DNA from: Alistipes sp.
GTDB lineage: Bacteria; Bacteroidota; Bacteroidia; Bacteroidales; Rikenellaceae
Direction of reading: 5' to 3'
DNA: 64,000 nt
NCBI GenBank assembly: GCA_017937125.1
Contig: JAGBEH010000001.1
Location: forward strand, 496,001-560,000
Numbering within the stretch: the stretch's first letter is position 1; every line of letters begins with the position of its first letter. A model generated the notes under the pieces. That model was not told where the DNA came from. It ran no database searches and worked only from the letters and a program-made list of their open reading frames with translations. The position numbers were made by a program, and so were the translations under genes. Shown one piece after another: positions 37,092-46,692 of this stretch.

Positions 37092-38372
37092 CTATTCGGC
37101 AGCCGCGGTTCCGGTCTCCGCCGTTTTTGTAATGACTATCGAATCGAGCTGCACTATGCGCTCGCTGTCGGGTATATCGCCGTTCAGCTCTGCGACTATG
37201 CGATCGCGAACGAATTCGAAAGCCTCGCGGTTGGCCTTGGATATGGGTTCGGTCGGCTCCTGAGGTATTGTCAGCGGATTTATCGGTTTGCCGCCTTTCC
37301 AGACGCGGAAATCGAGGTGCGGACCCGTCGATGTCCCCGTGCTTCCGACATAGCCGATTATTTCGCCTTGGGAGACGTGTTTCCCGTTGCAGAGACCGTT
37401 CGCGAATCTGCTCAAGTGCAGATATCCGGTCATCATATTGCGCGGATGTTTTATTTTTACGGTATTTCCTCCGCCTCCGCCCCAACCTTTGAAGACGACC
37501 ACTCCGTCGGATACGGCGCGTACAGGCGTCCCCTTGGGGGCGGCATAATCCACGCCGTGATGCGGGCGGTAACGCTTGAGCACGGGATGGAAACGCGAAT
37601 TGGAGAATTTGGAGCTTATGCGCGTGAATTTCAGCGGAGCCTTGAGCATCTGCTTGCGCAGGCTTCCGCCGTCGTACTCCCAATACGCGACCTTGTCGCC
37701 CTGCTTGAAGGGTATGGCGTAGATATCTTTACCTCCGTGCGTGAATTTCGCACCCCAGACTCTGCCGACGCCGACGGAAAGGGTGTCCACGAACTTCTCG
37801 TCGTATATTACCGTAAAGCCGTCGCCTTTCTGCACTCCGAAGAAATCCACCGTCCACTGGTATATGTCCTCCAGCTCGGCCGCCAGCGAGTAGGGCAGGC
37901 TGTCCTTGATGATTGCTCCCCAGAGCGACGACTCTATCTCGGAGCTGCGTTTCGTGCGCCGCAGGGTGACGGGACGTTCGCCCGTCGTGACGCTTACCGA
38001 ATCGCCTGCGAATCCGAATACCACATAGTCGGTGAGCGTGCGCTCGTACACCAGATAATCCAGACGCGAAGAGAGCGAGTCTTCGAGCAGGAATGCCGTG
38101 TATCTGTTGCCCGAGCGGATATTGCGCAGCGGGAAGATGTCGCGCGACGCACGGTCGAGACGGTCCACTGTTACGGGGCGGATGCCGTATCCGAAAAGTA
38201 TGTCGCTGAGGGTCTGGCCTCTCTTGACTTCATCCTGTTCTATACGGTAATTGTCGGCTTCGATGCCGAAAATCAATGTCGGTTCGCTCTCTTCCTCGGC
38301 GGCGGTCTTGTGCGAGCAGGCCGTTACCGTCGCTATGGCAACTGCCAATGCCGTAAAATATAATCTTTTCAT
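37092..38372 (-). CDS. M23 family metallopeptidase, lipoprotein
   Basis: 426 residues. Lipoprotein signal (lipobox VTAC, Cys19), a LysM-like N-terminal stretch (RIEQDEVKRGQTLSDILFGYG) and a C-terminal M23 domain with the zinc motif HHGVDYA and GPHLDFRVW. The usual HLHF is HLDF, a substitution I associate with many Bacteroidota members, so one ligand or general-base position is Asp. Probably a peptidoglycan endopeptidase at the outer membrane. Contrast with the fully degenerate LytM protein at 9315-10181. Confidence 0.88.
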   Translation of the reverse strand: MKRLYFTALAVAIATVTACSHKTAAEEESEPTLIFGIEADNYRIEQDEVKRGQTLSDILFGYGIRPVTVDRLDRASRDIFPLRNIRSGNRYTAFLLEDSLSSRLDYLVYERTLTDYVVFGFAGDSVSVTTGERPVTLRRTKRSSEIESSLWGAIIKDSLPYSLAAELEDIYQWTVDFFGVQKGDGFTVIYDEKFVDTLSVGVGRVWGAKFTHGGKDIYAIPFKQGDKVAYWEYDGGSLRKQMLKAPLKFTRISSKFSNSRFHPVLKRYRPHHGVDYAAPKGTPVRAVSDGVVVFKGWGGGGGNTVKIKHPRNMMTGYLHLSRFANGLCNGKHVSQGEIIGYVGSTGTSTGPHLDFRVWKGGKPINPLTIPQEPTEPISKANREAFEFVRDRIVAELNGDIPDSERIVQLDSIVITKTAETGTAAAE

Positions 38373-38401
38373 AAACTCCGTTCTTCAATTGATAGTTATG
38401 G

Positions 38402-38409
38402 CAAAAGTA
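38402..38409 (-). promoter_or_regulatory. -7 element TACTTTTG upstream of the M23-ispD operon
   Basis: TAnnTTTG on the reverse strand, 29 bp before the ATG at 38372. Confidence 0.6.
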
Positions 38410-38547
38410 CTAAAAAAAACGATAATCACCGCTGTCGCACGTTATTTTGTCCGTATGGAAAAATCGTTGCGACACGTTTTCCGTCGGTCTGTTATTCGTA
38501 ATTTCGGCTTCGTCTCGGCGATTCCCGTCTGCAAAATCGCCGACAAG

Positions 38548-38579
38548 TTTGTTTTTGCCGTTATTTTGTCGTACCTTTG
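38548..38579 (+). promoter_or_regulatory. Promoter of lpxK-PNP-ssb
   Basis: TTTG (38548-38551), 20 nt, TACCTTTG (38572-38579); ATG 38598 follows after 18 bp. Excludes the TTG at 38577 as start. Confidence 0.8.
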
Positions 38580-38597
38580 GAGAACAAGTTTATCGTA

Positions 38598-39638
38598 ATG
38601 TCGGAATTTCTGAAGAAAATAGCGGCTTGCTGTTACGAAGCGGGAGTGCGTTTGCGCCATTTCCTCTTCGATACGGGTTTGCTCAAAAGCGAGACTTTCG
38701 ATATTCCGATCATTTGCGTCGGCAATATCACGGTCGGCGGTACGGGCAAGACGCCTACGGTCGAGATGATCGTGGGGCATATGTACCGTACGCGGAAAGT
38801 GGCATTGCTGTCGCGCGGATACGGTCGCCGTACGCACGGGTATCGCGAGGTCGCCGTTACCGATTCCTATCGCGATGTGGGGGATGAACCGCTGCAAATG
38901 AAATTGAAGTATCCGGATGCCGTCGTCGTCGTGTGCGAAAAGAGGGTAAAAGGCATTCGGCGCATCAGGGCGGAACATCCCGAAGTAGACCTTATAGTTA
39001 TGGACGACGGGTTCCAGCACCGTTACGTGTCGGCCAAGGTGAATGTCGTCGTCGTGGACGCCACACGCCCCGTGGAACAGGACCATATGCTGCCTTACGG
39101 TTCGCTGCGCGACATACGCTCGTCGCTCGAGCGCGCCCATTATTTTATCGTGTCGAAATGCAGCGACAGTATGTCGCCTCTGGACAGGATGCTGATGAAG
39201 AAAGTGCTGTTGAGCATCGCCTACCAGAAGATATATTTTATGCGCTACGAGTCTCTGCCTATGCGGCCGGTCTTTGCCGATGTCGTCGGCTCGGAAGCGG
39301 GCATACCCAATTTCAGCGAGGTGATAGCTATGTCGGGGGTGGGGAATCCGTCCGTGTTCATTCGGGGTCTGCGGCTCCATTACCGTGTGATAGGCGAGCT
39401 TACTTTCGACGACCACCACGTTTACCGCGTGCGCGATATGCACGCTATGGAGCGTATGCTCGCCGAACATCCGAATGCCTATATCGTGACTACGGAGAAA
39501 GATGCCGTGAAGATTTTCAACAGCAGGAAAATATCCGACGCCCTGAAGCGTCGCCTGTATTACATACCAGTAAGAATGTCGTACATAGAGGAGTCCGACA
39601 AGGATTTCCTTCAAAACCTTGAAAAAGATGTTGGATGA
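38598..39638 (+). CDS. lpxK: Tetraacyldisaccharide 4'-kinase
   Basis: Phosphorylates the lipid A disaccharide precursor at the inner membrane. 346 residues. [16 protein letters not shown] is the distinctive P-loop with its preceding strand, followed by [28 protein letters not shown] and the C-terminal [10 protein letters not shown]. The MDDGFQHR and TTEKD motifs are LpxK signatures. Confirms a Gram-negative lipid A pathway. Confidence 0.96.
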   Translation: MSEFLKKIAACCYEAGVRLRHFLFDTGLLKSETFDIPIICVGNITVGGTGKTPTVEMIVGHMYRTRKVALLSRGYGRRTHGYREVAVTDSYRDVGDEPLQMKLKYPDAVVVVCEKRVKGIRRIRAEHPEVDLIVMDDGFQHRYVSAKVNVVVVDATRPVEQDHMLPYGSLRDIRSSLERAHYFIVSKCSDSMSPLDRMLMKKVLLSIAYQKIYFMRYESLPMRPVFADVVGSEAGIPNFSEVIAMSGVGNPSVFIRGLRLHYRVIGELTFDDHHVYRVRDMHAMERMLAEHPNAYIVTTEKDAVKIFNSRKISDALKRRLYYIPVRMSYIEESDKDFLQNLEKDVG

Positions 39639-40434
39639 GATTAAGAAAACGGCAGCATTCATAAATGCCGCCACCGAAAACTTCAAACCGGAAATAGGAA
39701 TCATTCTCGGTACGGGTCTCGGCGACTTCGCCGACAATATCGCCGTCGAATATGCACTCGAGTATAAGGAGATACCCGGCTTCCCCGTTTCGACGGTGGA
39801 AGGGCATAAGGGACGCCTCATATTCGGATTCATCGAGGGACGCCGCGTAGTCGCCATGCAGGGGCGTTTCCACTACTATGAGGGATACCCGATGCAGCAG
39901 GTAACTTTCCCCGTGAGGGTTATGAAGCTGCTCGGCATAGAGTACCTTTTCGTGTCGAATGCCAGCGGGGGCATCAATACTTCGTTCCGCGTCGGAGACC
40001 TGATGATCATCACCGACCATATCAACCTTATGCCCAACCCGCTCATCGGACCTAATATCGCCGAACTGGGACCGCGTTTCCCCGATATGCACAACTGCTA
40101 CGACAAATCGCTGATAGCCAAGGCTGCTGCCATTGCCGAAGAGGAGAATATCAAATTGCAGTACGGGGTGTATGTCGGCAGCACGGGGCCTACGTTCGAA
40201 ACGCAGGCCGAATACCGCTATTTCAAGAATATCGGCGGCGATGCCGCGGGTATGTCCACGGTTCCCGAAGTCATCGTGGCACGCCATATGTCGATACCCG
40301 TCTTTGCCGTGTCGGTGATTACCAACTGCGGTTTGAGCGACGAAATAGGCGACCACGAGGACGTGCAGCGCCAGGGTAAGAAGGCAGGCCGCAAGATGGC
40401 GGCATTGTTCGTGAAATTGATAAAACAATTATAA
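39628..40434 (+). CDS. Purine nucleoside phosphorylase
   Basis: Phosphorolysis of purine nucleosides, trimeric (PNP-I) family. 268 residues with [60 protein letters not shown] and [10 protein letters not shown] plus the [10 protein letters not shown] base-binding part. ATG 39628 overlaps the end of lpxK by 11 bp; the TTG at 39619 is an alternative. Cotranscribed with lpxK and ssb. Confidence 0.94.
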   Translation: MLDEIKKTAAFINAATENFKPEIGIILGTGLGDFADNIAVEYALEYKEIPGFPVSTVEGHKGRLIFGFIEGRRVVAMQGRFHYYEGYPMQQVTFPVRVMKLLGIEYLFVSNASGGINTSFRVGDLMIITDHINLMPNPLIGPNIAELGPRFPDMHNCYDKSLIAKAAAIAEEENIKLQYGVYVGSTGPTFETQAEYRYFKNIGGDAAGMSTVPEVIVARHMSIPVFAVSVITNCGLSDEIGDHEDVQRQGKKAGRKMAALFVKLIKQL

Positions 40435-40436
40435 CT

Positions 40437-40922
40437 ATGATCAACAAGGTAATTCTTGTGGGCAATGTGGGGATCGACCCCGAAGTCCGCACAACCGAGT
40501 CGGGCGTCAAGGTGGCGCGTATCCGTCTCGCGACGACCGAACGTATGTTCGACCGCCAGACAAATGAGACCAAGGAGCATACCGAGTGGCACACGGTGGT
40601 CGTGTGGCGCGGTCTGGCCGATGTCGTGGACCGCTTCGTGCGCAAAGGTTCGCAAATATATGTCGAGGGCAGTCTCCGTACCCGCGAATGGGTCGATAAG
40701 GATAACCAGAAACGCTATACTACGGAGATCGTCGCCAATGATATGAAACTGCTCGGCCGACGGTCCGATAATGCGGTGCAGGGTGCTTCCGCTTCTTCGG
40801 CACAGTCGTCTTATGCGTCGCCGCAACCTTCCTATGCGGCGCCTGCGCAGGCCGCACCGCAGCAACCTGCGGCAGCTCCTATCGCGGCACCTGCGGACGA
40901 TCCCGACGATCTGCCGTTCTGA
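40437..40922 (+). CDS. ssb: Single-stranded DNA-binding protein
   Basis: 161 residues: N-terminal OB fold (MINKVILVGNVGIDPEVR, WHTVVVWRGLAD, YVEGSLRTREW), a low-complexity Ala/Pro/Gln linker, and the acidic tail DDPDDLPF that docks partner proteins. Begins 2 bp after the PNP gene. Confidence 0.96.
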   Translation: MINKVILVGNVGIDPEVRTTESGVKVARIRLATTERMFDRQTNETKEHTEWHTVVVWRGLADVVDRFVRKGSQIYVEGSLRTREWVDKDNQKRYTTEIVANDMKLLGRRSDNAVQGASASSAQSSYASPQPSYAAPAQAAPQQPAAAPIAAPADDPDDLPF

Positions 40923-40976
40923 TTCGGTTCAGGACGGGTCGGAAACGGACTGTAGGACAAGTGTTCGAAATTAAAA

Positions 40977-41010
40977 TCACCCCTGTCGGATATTGTTCCG
41001 ACAGGGGTGA
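40977..41010 (-). terminator. Terminator at the end of the polysaccharide operon
   Basis: Perfect 14-bp stem (40977-40990 with 40997-41010) and a six-base loop. On the reverse strand it is followed by TTTTAATTT, so it mainly ends the reverse operon, but it may also stop ssb transcripts. Confidence 0.85.
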
Positions 41011-41064
41011 AATCGTCAGGTGTCCGTTCGACCGACAGTCTCTTAATACTCGGGACGCATACGG

Positions 41065-42138
41065 TTACATATGGCGTAATGCGCTGACGGCCGAATTCAA
41101 TAACATCGGTATGAATCCGTCCCTGTAAACGAGTTTATGTTTCCAACTGTTGCCGAAGCGTCTGTTTATGCGTAACAGAATGTCCGATACGAACGTCTCT
41201 CCGCGCATATTACGATAGCGGGGGTGGAGAATGTCGTCTAAAATCCGTTTCTCGATCTTCTCGTCGCGCTTGCCGAGGAAATGCGGGAAATCGGCTTTCA
41301 AACCGAGTTTATCGACCGCAATGGCGTTTACGGCATCGACGAAAGGAGTCATTCCCTGCCGTTCGGATATTTTGCGTACCGTCGCCCAATCGACTTCGTC
41401 TCCGTCTCGGGAGACGAACAGCACCCAGTCTGCGAGATGGCGCAATCCGATGTTTACGGCGGCGAAGTGTACGGCCATATGCCGCAACAGATATACGGCA
41501 TTGAATGTCGGCGACGGTACATAGGCGGTTTTGCCGTCCAGCGTGATGGTACGCGTCTCGTTTTCTGCCGTTTTTTGCAGGAACGCCTCCAACTCGCGAT
41601 GTTGGCGCGCTTGGAGATCGATGAACGTGCTGTGGTTTTCTATCGAGACCCCGTACAACGTAAATGTCGAGTGGTGCGGATTGTTGCGGTATATCTCTAT
41701 ACCTGTCTTTCCGTTTATTATTTCGTCAGCCTCTTTCTGACGGCCGTACAGCCATATGTCTATATCCCCGCATTCACGGTGTTCGGGCTTGCGGTAACAG
41801 AAACTCAGTCCTATGCCTTTCAGCAGCATAACCTTTATGCCGTACGGTTCCAAAAGTTCTATCAGGTTTTTTGCCGCGAGTTTCTGGATACGATATGTCT
41901 GCTCGATGCGGTCGATGTTGTAGATCCACGACATCTGAATTCTTCGCGGCGGCAAGCATTCCTTGGGCAGGCGGCATACGGCATCGTATGTCAATGCCAG
42001 AATGCCCTGCCTGGAAGCGATATTGAACAGCTCTTTCCATTGTGCGGGGCTGATATCCGTAAATTGGTCGCGGCGTGCTTCCCCCCCCCACAAATAGAGC
42101 CGTAGCAGGTCGATAATAATATCGTCGGTACGATTCAT
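41065..42138 (-). CDS. Uncharacterised nucleotidyltransferase family protein (PF14907-like)
   Basis: 357 residues, last gene of the polysaccharide operon. A central GIKVMLLKGIGLSFCY and CGDIDIWLYG (GDIDxW, the metal-binding acidic pair of the nucleotidyltransferase fold) fit the uncharacterised nucleotidyltransferase family often found in exopolysaccharide loci. HLADWVLFVSRDGDEVDW is also typical. Substrate unknown. Start ATG 42138 shares one base with the DegT gene stop (TAATG). Codons 17-20 (Trp-Gly-Gly-Glu) are formed by a nine-G run, so a single-base slip would truncate the protein after about 20 residues of native sequence. Confidence 0.75.
   Translation of the reverse strand: MNRTDDIIIDLLRLYLWGGEARRDQFTDISPAQWKELFNIASRQGILALTYDAVCRLPKECLPPRRIQMSWIYNIDRIEQTYRIQKLAAKNLIELLEPYGIKVMLLKGIGLSFCYRKPEHRECGDIDIWLYGRQKEADEIINGKTGIEIYRNNPHHSTFTLYGVSIENHSTFIDLQARQHRELEAFLQKTAENETRTITLDGKTAYVPSPTFNAVYLLRHMAVHFAAVNIGLRHLADWVLFVSRDGDEVDWATVRKISERQGMTPFVDAVNAIAVDKLGLKADFPHFLGKRDEKIEKRILDDILHPRYRNMRGETFVSDILLRINRRFGNSWKHKLVYRDGFIPMLLNSAVSALRHM
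42081..42089. repeat. C9/G9 homopolymer near the 5' end of the nucleotidyltransferase gene
   Basis: Nine C on the given strand, nine G in the coding strand, covering codons 17-20 of the reverse gene. Confidence 0.95.
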
Positions 42139-43280
42139 TATCTTTTGCAGCAACGTTTGATCTCTTCCGCCACATCGCCGATCTGCCCGTCGGTCAGCAG
42201 CGAGCCCGAAGGCAGGCATAGTCCGACGTTGAATATGCGCTCCGAGGTCCCGTCTCCGTAGAAGGGGTATTTCTCGAATATCGGTTGCATATGCATCGGG
42301 CGCCACAGCAGCCGCGATTCTATGTTTTCGGATTCGAGGTGCAAGCGTATTTCGTCGGCTGTCGTCCCCGTCTTTTCGGGGTCTACGGTTATGCACGTCA
42401 GCCAGAAATTCGAATCGAAATCTTTCGACGGGTTCTGCTTTACCTCTATGCCGTCGGTATCGGCGAGCAGCGAGGTGTAGAGTGCGTGTATCTCGCGGCG
42501 ACGGGCGATATGTGCATCCAATACCTCCATTTGGCCGCGTCCGATGCCTGCGCAGATGTTGCTCATACGATAGTTGTAGCCGATGTGCTCGTGGTAGTAA
42601 TAGGGGCGGTTTTCGCGTGCCTGCGTAGCGAAGAACTTGATGCGCTGCGCCTCTTCGGCCGTCCCGCAGACCAGTGCGCCGCCGCCCGACGTGGTGATCA
42701 TCTTGTTGCCGTTGAAACTCAAAGCTCCGTACTTGCCGAAGGTCCCGCACTTGCGCCCTTTGTATTCCGAACCTATGGCTTCGGCGGCATCTTCTATTAC
42801 GGTGATGCCGTATTTGCCGGCTATGGCCAGTATCTCGTCGAGCTTCGACGGCATTCCGTACAAATGTACCGGAACTATCGCTTTGGGGTATTTGCCCGTC
42901 TCGGCCTTGCGGTCGAGGATGGCTTTCTCTAAAAGTTCGGGCGACATATTCCAGGTGCTCTCCTCACTGTCTACGAATACGGGTGTCGCCCCCTGATAGA
43001 GTATCGGGTTGGCCGATGCTGAGAAGGTGAACGACTGGCATATCACCTCGTCTCCCGCTTCGACGCCTGCCATAACCATTCCTAAGTGTATGGCCGCCGT
43101 ACCTGCCGACAGCGCTACAACGTGCCGATTTTCACCGACGAATGCTTCAAGGGCTTTCTCGAACGCATCTACGTTCGGTCCGAGCGGCACCACCCAGTTG
43201 GTATCGAACGCCTCTTTGATAAATTTCTGTTCCTGCCCGCCCATATGCGCGAGCGACAGGAAAATTCTGTCTCTGTTCAT
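42138..43280 (-). CDS. DegT/DnrJ/EryC1/StrS aminotransferase, PglE-like
   Basis: 380-residue PLP-dependent sugar aminotransferase. ALSAGTAAIHLG (phosphate contact), the QSFTFSASANPI region, VIEDAAEAIGSEYKG and the PLP lysine in SFNGNKMITTSGGG are clear. In PglE the enzyme converts the 4-keto sugar from PglF into UDP-4-amino-4,6-dideoxy-GlcNAc. Its neighbours PglD-like and PglC-like and the PglF-like gene of the same operon support that role, though other 4-keto sugars are possible. Confidence 0.88.
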   Translation of the reverse strand: MNRDRIFLSLAHMGGQEQKFIKEAFDTNWVVPLGPNVDAFEKALEAFVGENRHVVALSAGTAAIHLGMVMAGVEAGDEVICQSFTFSASANPILYQGATPVFVDSEESTWNMSPELLEKAILDRKAETGKYPKAIVPVHLYGMPSKLDEILAIAGKYGITVIEDAAEAIGSEYKGRKCGTFGKYGALSFNGNKMITTSGGGALVCGTAEEAQRIKFFATQARENRPYYYHEHIGYNYRMSNICAGIGRGQMEVLDAHIARRREIHALYTSLLADTDGIEVKQNPSKDFDSNFWLTCITVDPEKTGTTADEIRLHLESENIESRLLWRPMHMQPIFEKYPFYGDGTSERIFNVGLCLPSGSLLTDGQIGDVAEEIKRCCKR

Positions 43281-43281
43281 T

Positions 43282-43878
43282 TTATGAATTGAATGATTTG
43301 ATTTTTATTACCTTGCATCTGTTACCCGCCGCTATGCAACAGTCGGGTATGTCCTTGGTTACTACCGAGCCTGCGCATACGAGCGACCATTTGCCGATCT
43401 TTACCCCGGGGACTACTACCGAACCTGCACCTATCTGCGATCCTTCACCGACGCTTACGTTTCCGCATAGTGTGGCATTGGGCGAAATGTGGACGAAATC
43501 GCCGATTTTACAGTCGTGATCGACTGTCGCACCCGTGTTGATTATGCAATGACGTCCGATTTCGGCACAGGATTGTATTATCGCTCCCTGCATAACCACA
43601 GTGCCTGTGCCTATGGTTGCGTATTCCGAAACTATTGCCGACGAGTGTACTGCCGTCCCGAAATCGCATCGCAGCTTGTCGGCTATCCTTTTGCGTATTT
43701 CGTTGTCTCCGATGCTTATGATGATCGGCGACAGCCCTTCGGGACTGTGGAATACGCGGTATCCGAGAAGACTCCCGATAGTCGCGTTATCATCTATCAA
43801 CCCCTCTATTTCGATATTCTGCGATTTGAGGATATCGATTATTACCTTTGCGTGTCCGCTTGCTCCGTACAAATACAT
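43282..43878 (-). CDS. Sugar O/N-acetyltransferase, PglD/NeuD family
   Basis: 198 residues: an N-terminal Rossmann-like half (MYLYGASGHAKVIIDIL, binding the UDP-sugar) and a left-handed beta helix of hexapeptide repeats (ATIGTGTVVMQGAIIQ, GDFVHISPNATLCGNV, GEGSQIGAGSVVVPGV). His in VDHDCKIG matches the catalytic His region of PglD. Predicted to acetylate the 4-amino group and yield UDP-N,N'-diacetylbacillosamine. Lies 1 bp from the PglE-like gene and 2 bp from the PglC-like gene. Confidence 0.88.
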   Translation of the reverse strand: MYLYGASGHAKVIIDILKSQNIEIEGLIDDNATIGSLLGYRVFHSPEGLSPIIISIGDNEIRKRIADKLRCDFGTAVHSSAIVSEYATIGTGTVVMQGAIIQSCAEIGRHCIINTGATVDHDCKIGDFVHISPNATLCGNVSVGEGSQIGAGSVVVPGVKIGKWSLVCAGSVVTKDIPDCCIAAGNRCKVIKIKSFNS

Positions 43879-43880
43879 AG

Positions 43881-44489
43881 CTAATTATCTCCGTTGAACG
43901 GTTCCATTGTCGCCGACGTCCCGGACGATATGTCCGCGCGGCAGAGAACCTTTCTGATTGTTATTGCGATTACTTTCAAATCCGTCCGTAACGATAAATG
44001 ATCGACATACCATACGTCGAGTGCGAATTTCTCCCGCCACGATATGGCGTTGCGTCCGTGACATTGCGCCCAGCCCGATATTCCAGGACGTACCTCGTGG
44101 CGCCGCGCCTGCTCGGGCGTGTAGAGCGGCAGGTACTGAACCAGCAGCGGACGGGGGCCGATAAGCGCCATATCTCCTTTCAGGACATTGACAAGTTGGG
44201 GCAGTTCGTCTATCGATGTCGAGCGTACGAATTTCCCGACTTTCGTCAGCCGCTGCTCGTCGGGCAGGAGATTACCGTCGCAGTCTCTCTCGTCGGTCAT
44301 AGTCTTGAACTTTATCACGCGGAAAATCTTCCCGTGCAATCCCGGCCGTTCCTGAAGGAAGAATGCTCCTGCTCCTTTGTTGGCGAAGTGCAGCCATACG
44401 GTGACGCATAACAGCAAGGGGCTTATACATACAAGCGCAATGAGTGCTATCCAGAAATCGAAAAAACGTTTGAAAAAGTGGCGGTACAT
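43881..44489 (-). CDS. Undecaprenyl-phosphate sugar phosphotransferase, PglC-like
   Basis: Monotopic phosphoglycosyltransferase that starts glycan assembly by moving a sugar phosphate onto undecaprenyl phosphate. 202 residues: re-entrant N-terminal helix (FDFWIALIALVCISPLLLC), QERPGLHGKIFRVIKFKTM, the Asp-Glu catalytic pair in SIDELPQL, GPRPLL and RPGISGWAQ. It is the small PglC size class, not the large WbaP class. With the PglD- and PglE-like genes it most likely uses UDP-diNAcBac. Confidence 0.92.
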   Translation of the reverse strand: MYRHFFKRFFDFWIALIALVCISPLLLCVTVWLHFANKGAGAFFLQERPGLHGKIFRVIKFKTMTDERDCDGNLLPDEQRLTKVGKFVRSTSIDELPQLVNVLKGDMALIGPRPLLVQYLPLYTPEQARRHEVRPGISGWAQCHGRNAISWREKFALDVWYVDHLSLRTDLKVIAITIRKVLCRADISSGTSATMEPFNGDN

Positions 44490-45626
44490 TTATTTGAGCG
44501 ATTTATACATTTCGAGTGTTGCGTTCCAAACATCCTGCTGTCGGTATCGCGAAACTATCAATTCGCGCGAAGCGGCAGACATTGCCGCAGTTTCTGTCGG
44601 ATGCGTTGCGAGCCTGCGCATCGCTTCGTACAGCGCATTCGCATCCTGTTTGGGAATTATTATCCCGTTTACGCCGTCCTTTATTATCTCGTTGCATCCG
44701 TTTATGTCGGTAACGATGCAGGGCAGGTCGAGAGCACCCGCCTGAATTACCACATTCGGAAAACCTTCGCGATATGAGGGCAGGACGAGGATATCCGATG
44801 CAGCTAAATACGGGCGGACATCGCTTTGATAACCGACGAAACGTATCTTCGCATTATTCTCTATGACGGTTTTCGTTTTCGGATCTACGGGGTCGAGCTC
44901 GTCCTCGAATTTGCCTGCGAGCACCAGCCTTACGCGGTCGTTTTCCTCCGAAAGACGGTCGAATGCCGCGACCAACTCGTTGATGCCCTTGTCGCGTACC
45001 ATACGGCCGATAAATATGAACGTGAACGTATCGGGTTCCTTCAATACGGCTGCGCGCGTCGTAACATCCTGCGAGCGTGAAAAATATTCGGTGTCGATGC
45101 CGTTTATGTTACCGTTAAGGATTTTTTGCAGCGGCTTGCGGGTGATATGTTCGCGATACAGCGTATTCTTCACGCCGTCGCCTTCGGGAATGACCTTGGT
45201 TGCACAGAAACAGGCGATGCGCTCCATCGTCTTGAGCAACAGCCTGAATAAACCGTGCGTCGTCTCGAACCGCAACCCCGTGACCGTATAGATGCGGTGG
45301 GGTACACGCGTTGCATAGGCCGCCATCATCGCGAGCAGGCTGCCTTTCGGGGTATTGGCGTGAACTATGTAGGGGCGTTCGCGGCGGAATAACCTTATCA
45401 GGGCGAATAACGATTTCAGATCCGCAATGGGACTTATCTCCCGATGCATCGGCACCGCAACCGTACGCACTCCTTCCCGCCGCTCCACTTCGGCCAGCAG
45501 TCCGCTGTCGTCGGCCGTTCCGAGGACCTCGAACTGCCCGTTCATAAATCGCAGCTGCCCGCGCAGCAACGTATCGAGACTGATGTCTACAGTCGTAAGG
45601 CGGATGAGTTTCGGACGATTATTCAT
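44490..45626 (-). CDS. Glycosyltransferase family 4, PglA-like
   Basis: 378 residues with a GT-B fold: HANTPKGSLLAMMAAY and RIYTVTGLRFETTHG in the N-terminal half, then FIGRMVRDKGINELVAAF and SDILVLPSYREGFPNVVIQAG (the EX7E-type donor site) in the C-terminal half. Similar enzymes follow PglC and add the second sugar. ATG 45626 is chosen (8 bp overlap with the upstream gene); ATG 45647 and 45692 are possible. Starts directly next to the PglC-like gene. Confidence 0.87.
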   Translation of the reverse strand: MNNRPKLIRLTTVDISLDTLLRGQLRFMNGQFEVLGTADDSGLLAEVERREGVRTVAVPMHREISPIADLKSLFALIRLFRRERPYIVHANTPKGSLLAMMAAYATRVPHRIYTVTGLRFETTHGLFRLLLKTMERIACFCATKVIPEGDGVKNTLYREHITRKPLQKILNGNINGIDTEYFSRSQDVTTRAAVLKEPDTFTFIFIGRMVRDKGINELVAAFDRLSEENDRVRLVLAGKFEDELDPVDPKTKTVIENNAKIRFVGYQSDVRPYLAASDILVLPSYREGFPNVVIQAGALDLPCIVTDINGCNEIIKDGVNGIIIPKQDANALYEAMRRLATHPTETAAMSAASRELIVSRYRQQDVWNATLEMYKSLK

Positions 45627-46692
45627 CTGATAATGATTGATATACATTGTAGTAGCTATCTGCCATTTTCGAAATGTCGAATTCCTGCGCACGACGGAAA
45701 CATTTATCCGCGACTTGGTCGTATAGTATCTGATTTTCCGCTATCTCTTTGATTTTGCCTGCCAACTCTTCCGCATTGCCGCATTCGAAGAGAATGCCGG
45801 CACCGTAGACGACTTCACGAAGTCCGTTTACATCGCTTGCTATGAAAGGCTTACGGGCGGCCATTCCTTCAACCGACGATAGGGATAATCCTTCATAGCG
45901 CGATGATAATACTACGATGTCCGCCGCTTTCAATAATTGTGGTATATCGGTTCTGACACCTAAGAACATGACACGGTCAGATATCCCGAGCTCTTCGGCA
46001 AGCGCTTCGCATTGCGGCCGACATACGCCGTCCCCTACGAATACGGTATGGTAGTTATTCGGCAATAAGGCTGTCGCACGTATCAGTGTCGGCTGATCCT
46101 TCTGCTCTCTGAATGCGGCTACCTGAATTATCGTAGTTCGGTTTTTGTCGAATAGGTTGGATGCCGCAGCCTCCGCAAATCTGCGCGTATCGATGCCGTT
46201 GGGTATGGTTAATATCGGAAAATCATTACCTATGTATTCTCGCAGCATATCTTCGGCCTTCTCCGATATACATATTATTTTATCGTATCGGCTGTAGATG
46301 CGGCGGTCTACATGTTTGAACCCTTTTATATTACGACGTCTGTTGGTGGTATTGTGCTCGGTCGTTACGAATTTACCCTTTATGCCGAATATCGTTTTGG
46401 CCAATGCTGCGTAATATTGGCAGGCGGTGTTGTGCGTATGTATTATATCGTATCCTTTCAGGTATTTGCGCAGTGCCGACAGATTGCGTATATCGTATAC
46501 GTCGGGATTGTATCCTGTTTCGAAGATCCGAATGCCCGCACTCCGAAGTTGTGCTTTGAACGGCGTCTCCGTGCCGTCGAACAGCAATAAGTCCACTTCG
46601 GCGCCTTTGTCTCTGAGTCGCGGCAGCAGATCGACCATAAGACGCTCGGCACCTCCTGTCTTCAGAGAGGTTATTACGTGCAGTATTTTCAT
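45619..46692 (-). CDS. Glycosyltransferase family 4
   Basis: 357 residues: MKILHVITSLKTGGAERLM (nucleotide-sugar GT-B opening), HTHNTACQYY, a linker, VAAFREQKDQPTLIRA and ADIVVLSSRYEGLSLSSVEGMA (donor EX7E). ATG 46692 is inside the end of the GT2 gene by 4 bp (ATGA). Donor and acceptor unknown. Confidence 0.9.
   Translation of the reverse strand: MKILHVITSLKTGGAERLMVDLLPRLRDKGAEVDLLLFDGTETPFKAQLRSAGIRIFETGYNPDVYDIRNLSALRKYLKGYDIIHTHNTACQYYAALAKTIFGIKGKFVTTEHNTTNRRRNIKGFKHVDRRIYSRYDKIICISEKAEDMLREYIGNDFPILTIPNGIDTRRFAEAAASNLFDKNRTTIIQVAAFREQKDQPTLIRATALLPNNYHTVFVGDGVCRPQCEALAEELGISDRVMFLGVRTDIPQLLKAADIVVLSSRYEGLSLSSVEGMAARKPFIASDVNGLREVVYGAGILFECGNAEELAGKIKEIAENQILYDQVADKCFRRAQEFDISKMADSYYNVYQSLSDE

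Noticed and set aside
36333-38363. Forward open frame opposite ispD and the M23 gene
   Set aside because: Spans two real reverse genes and has no domain of its own.
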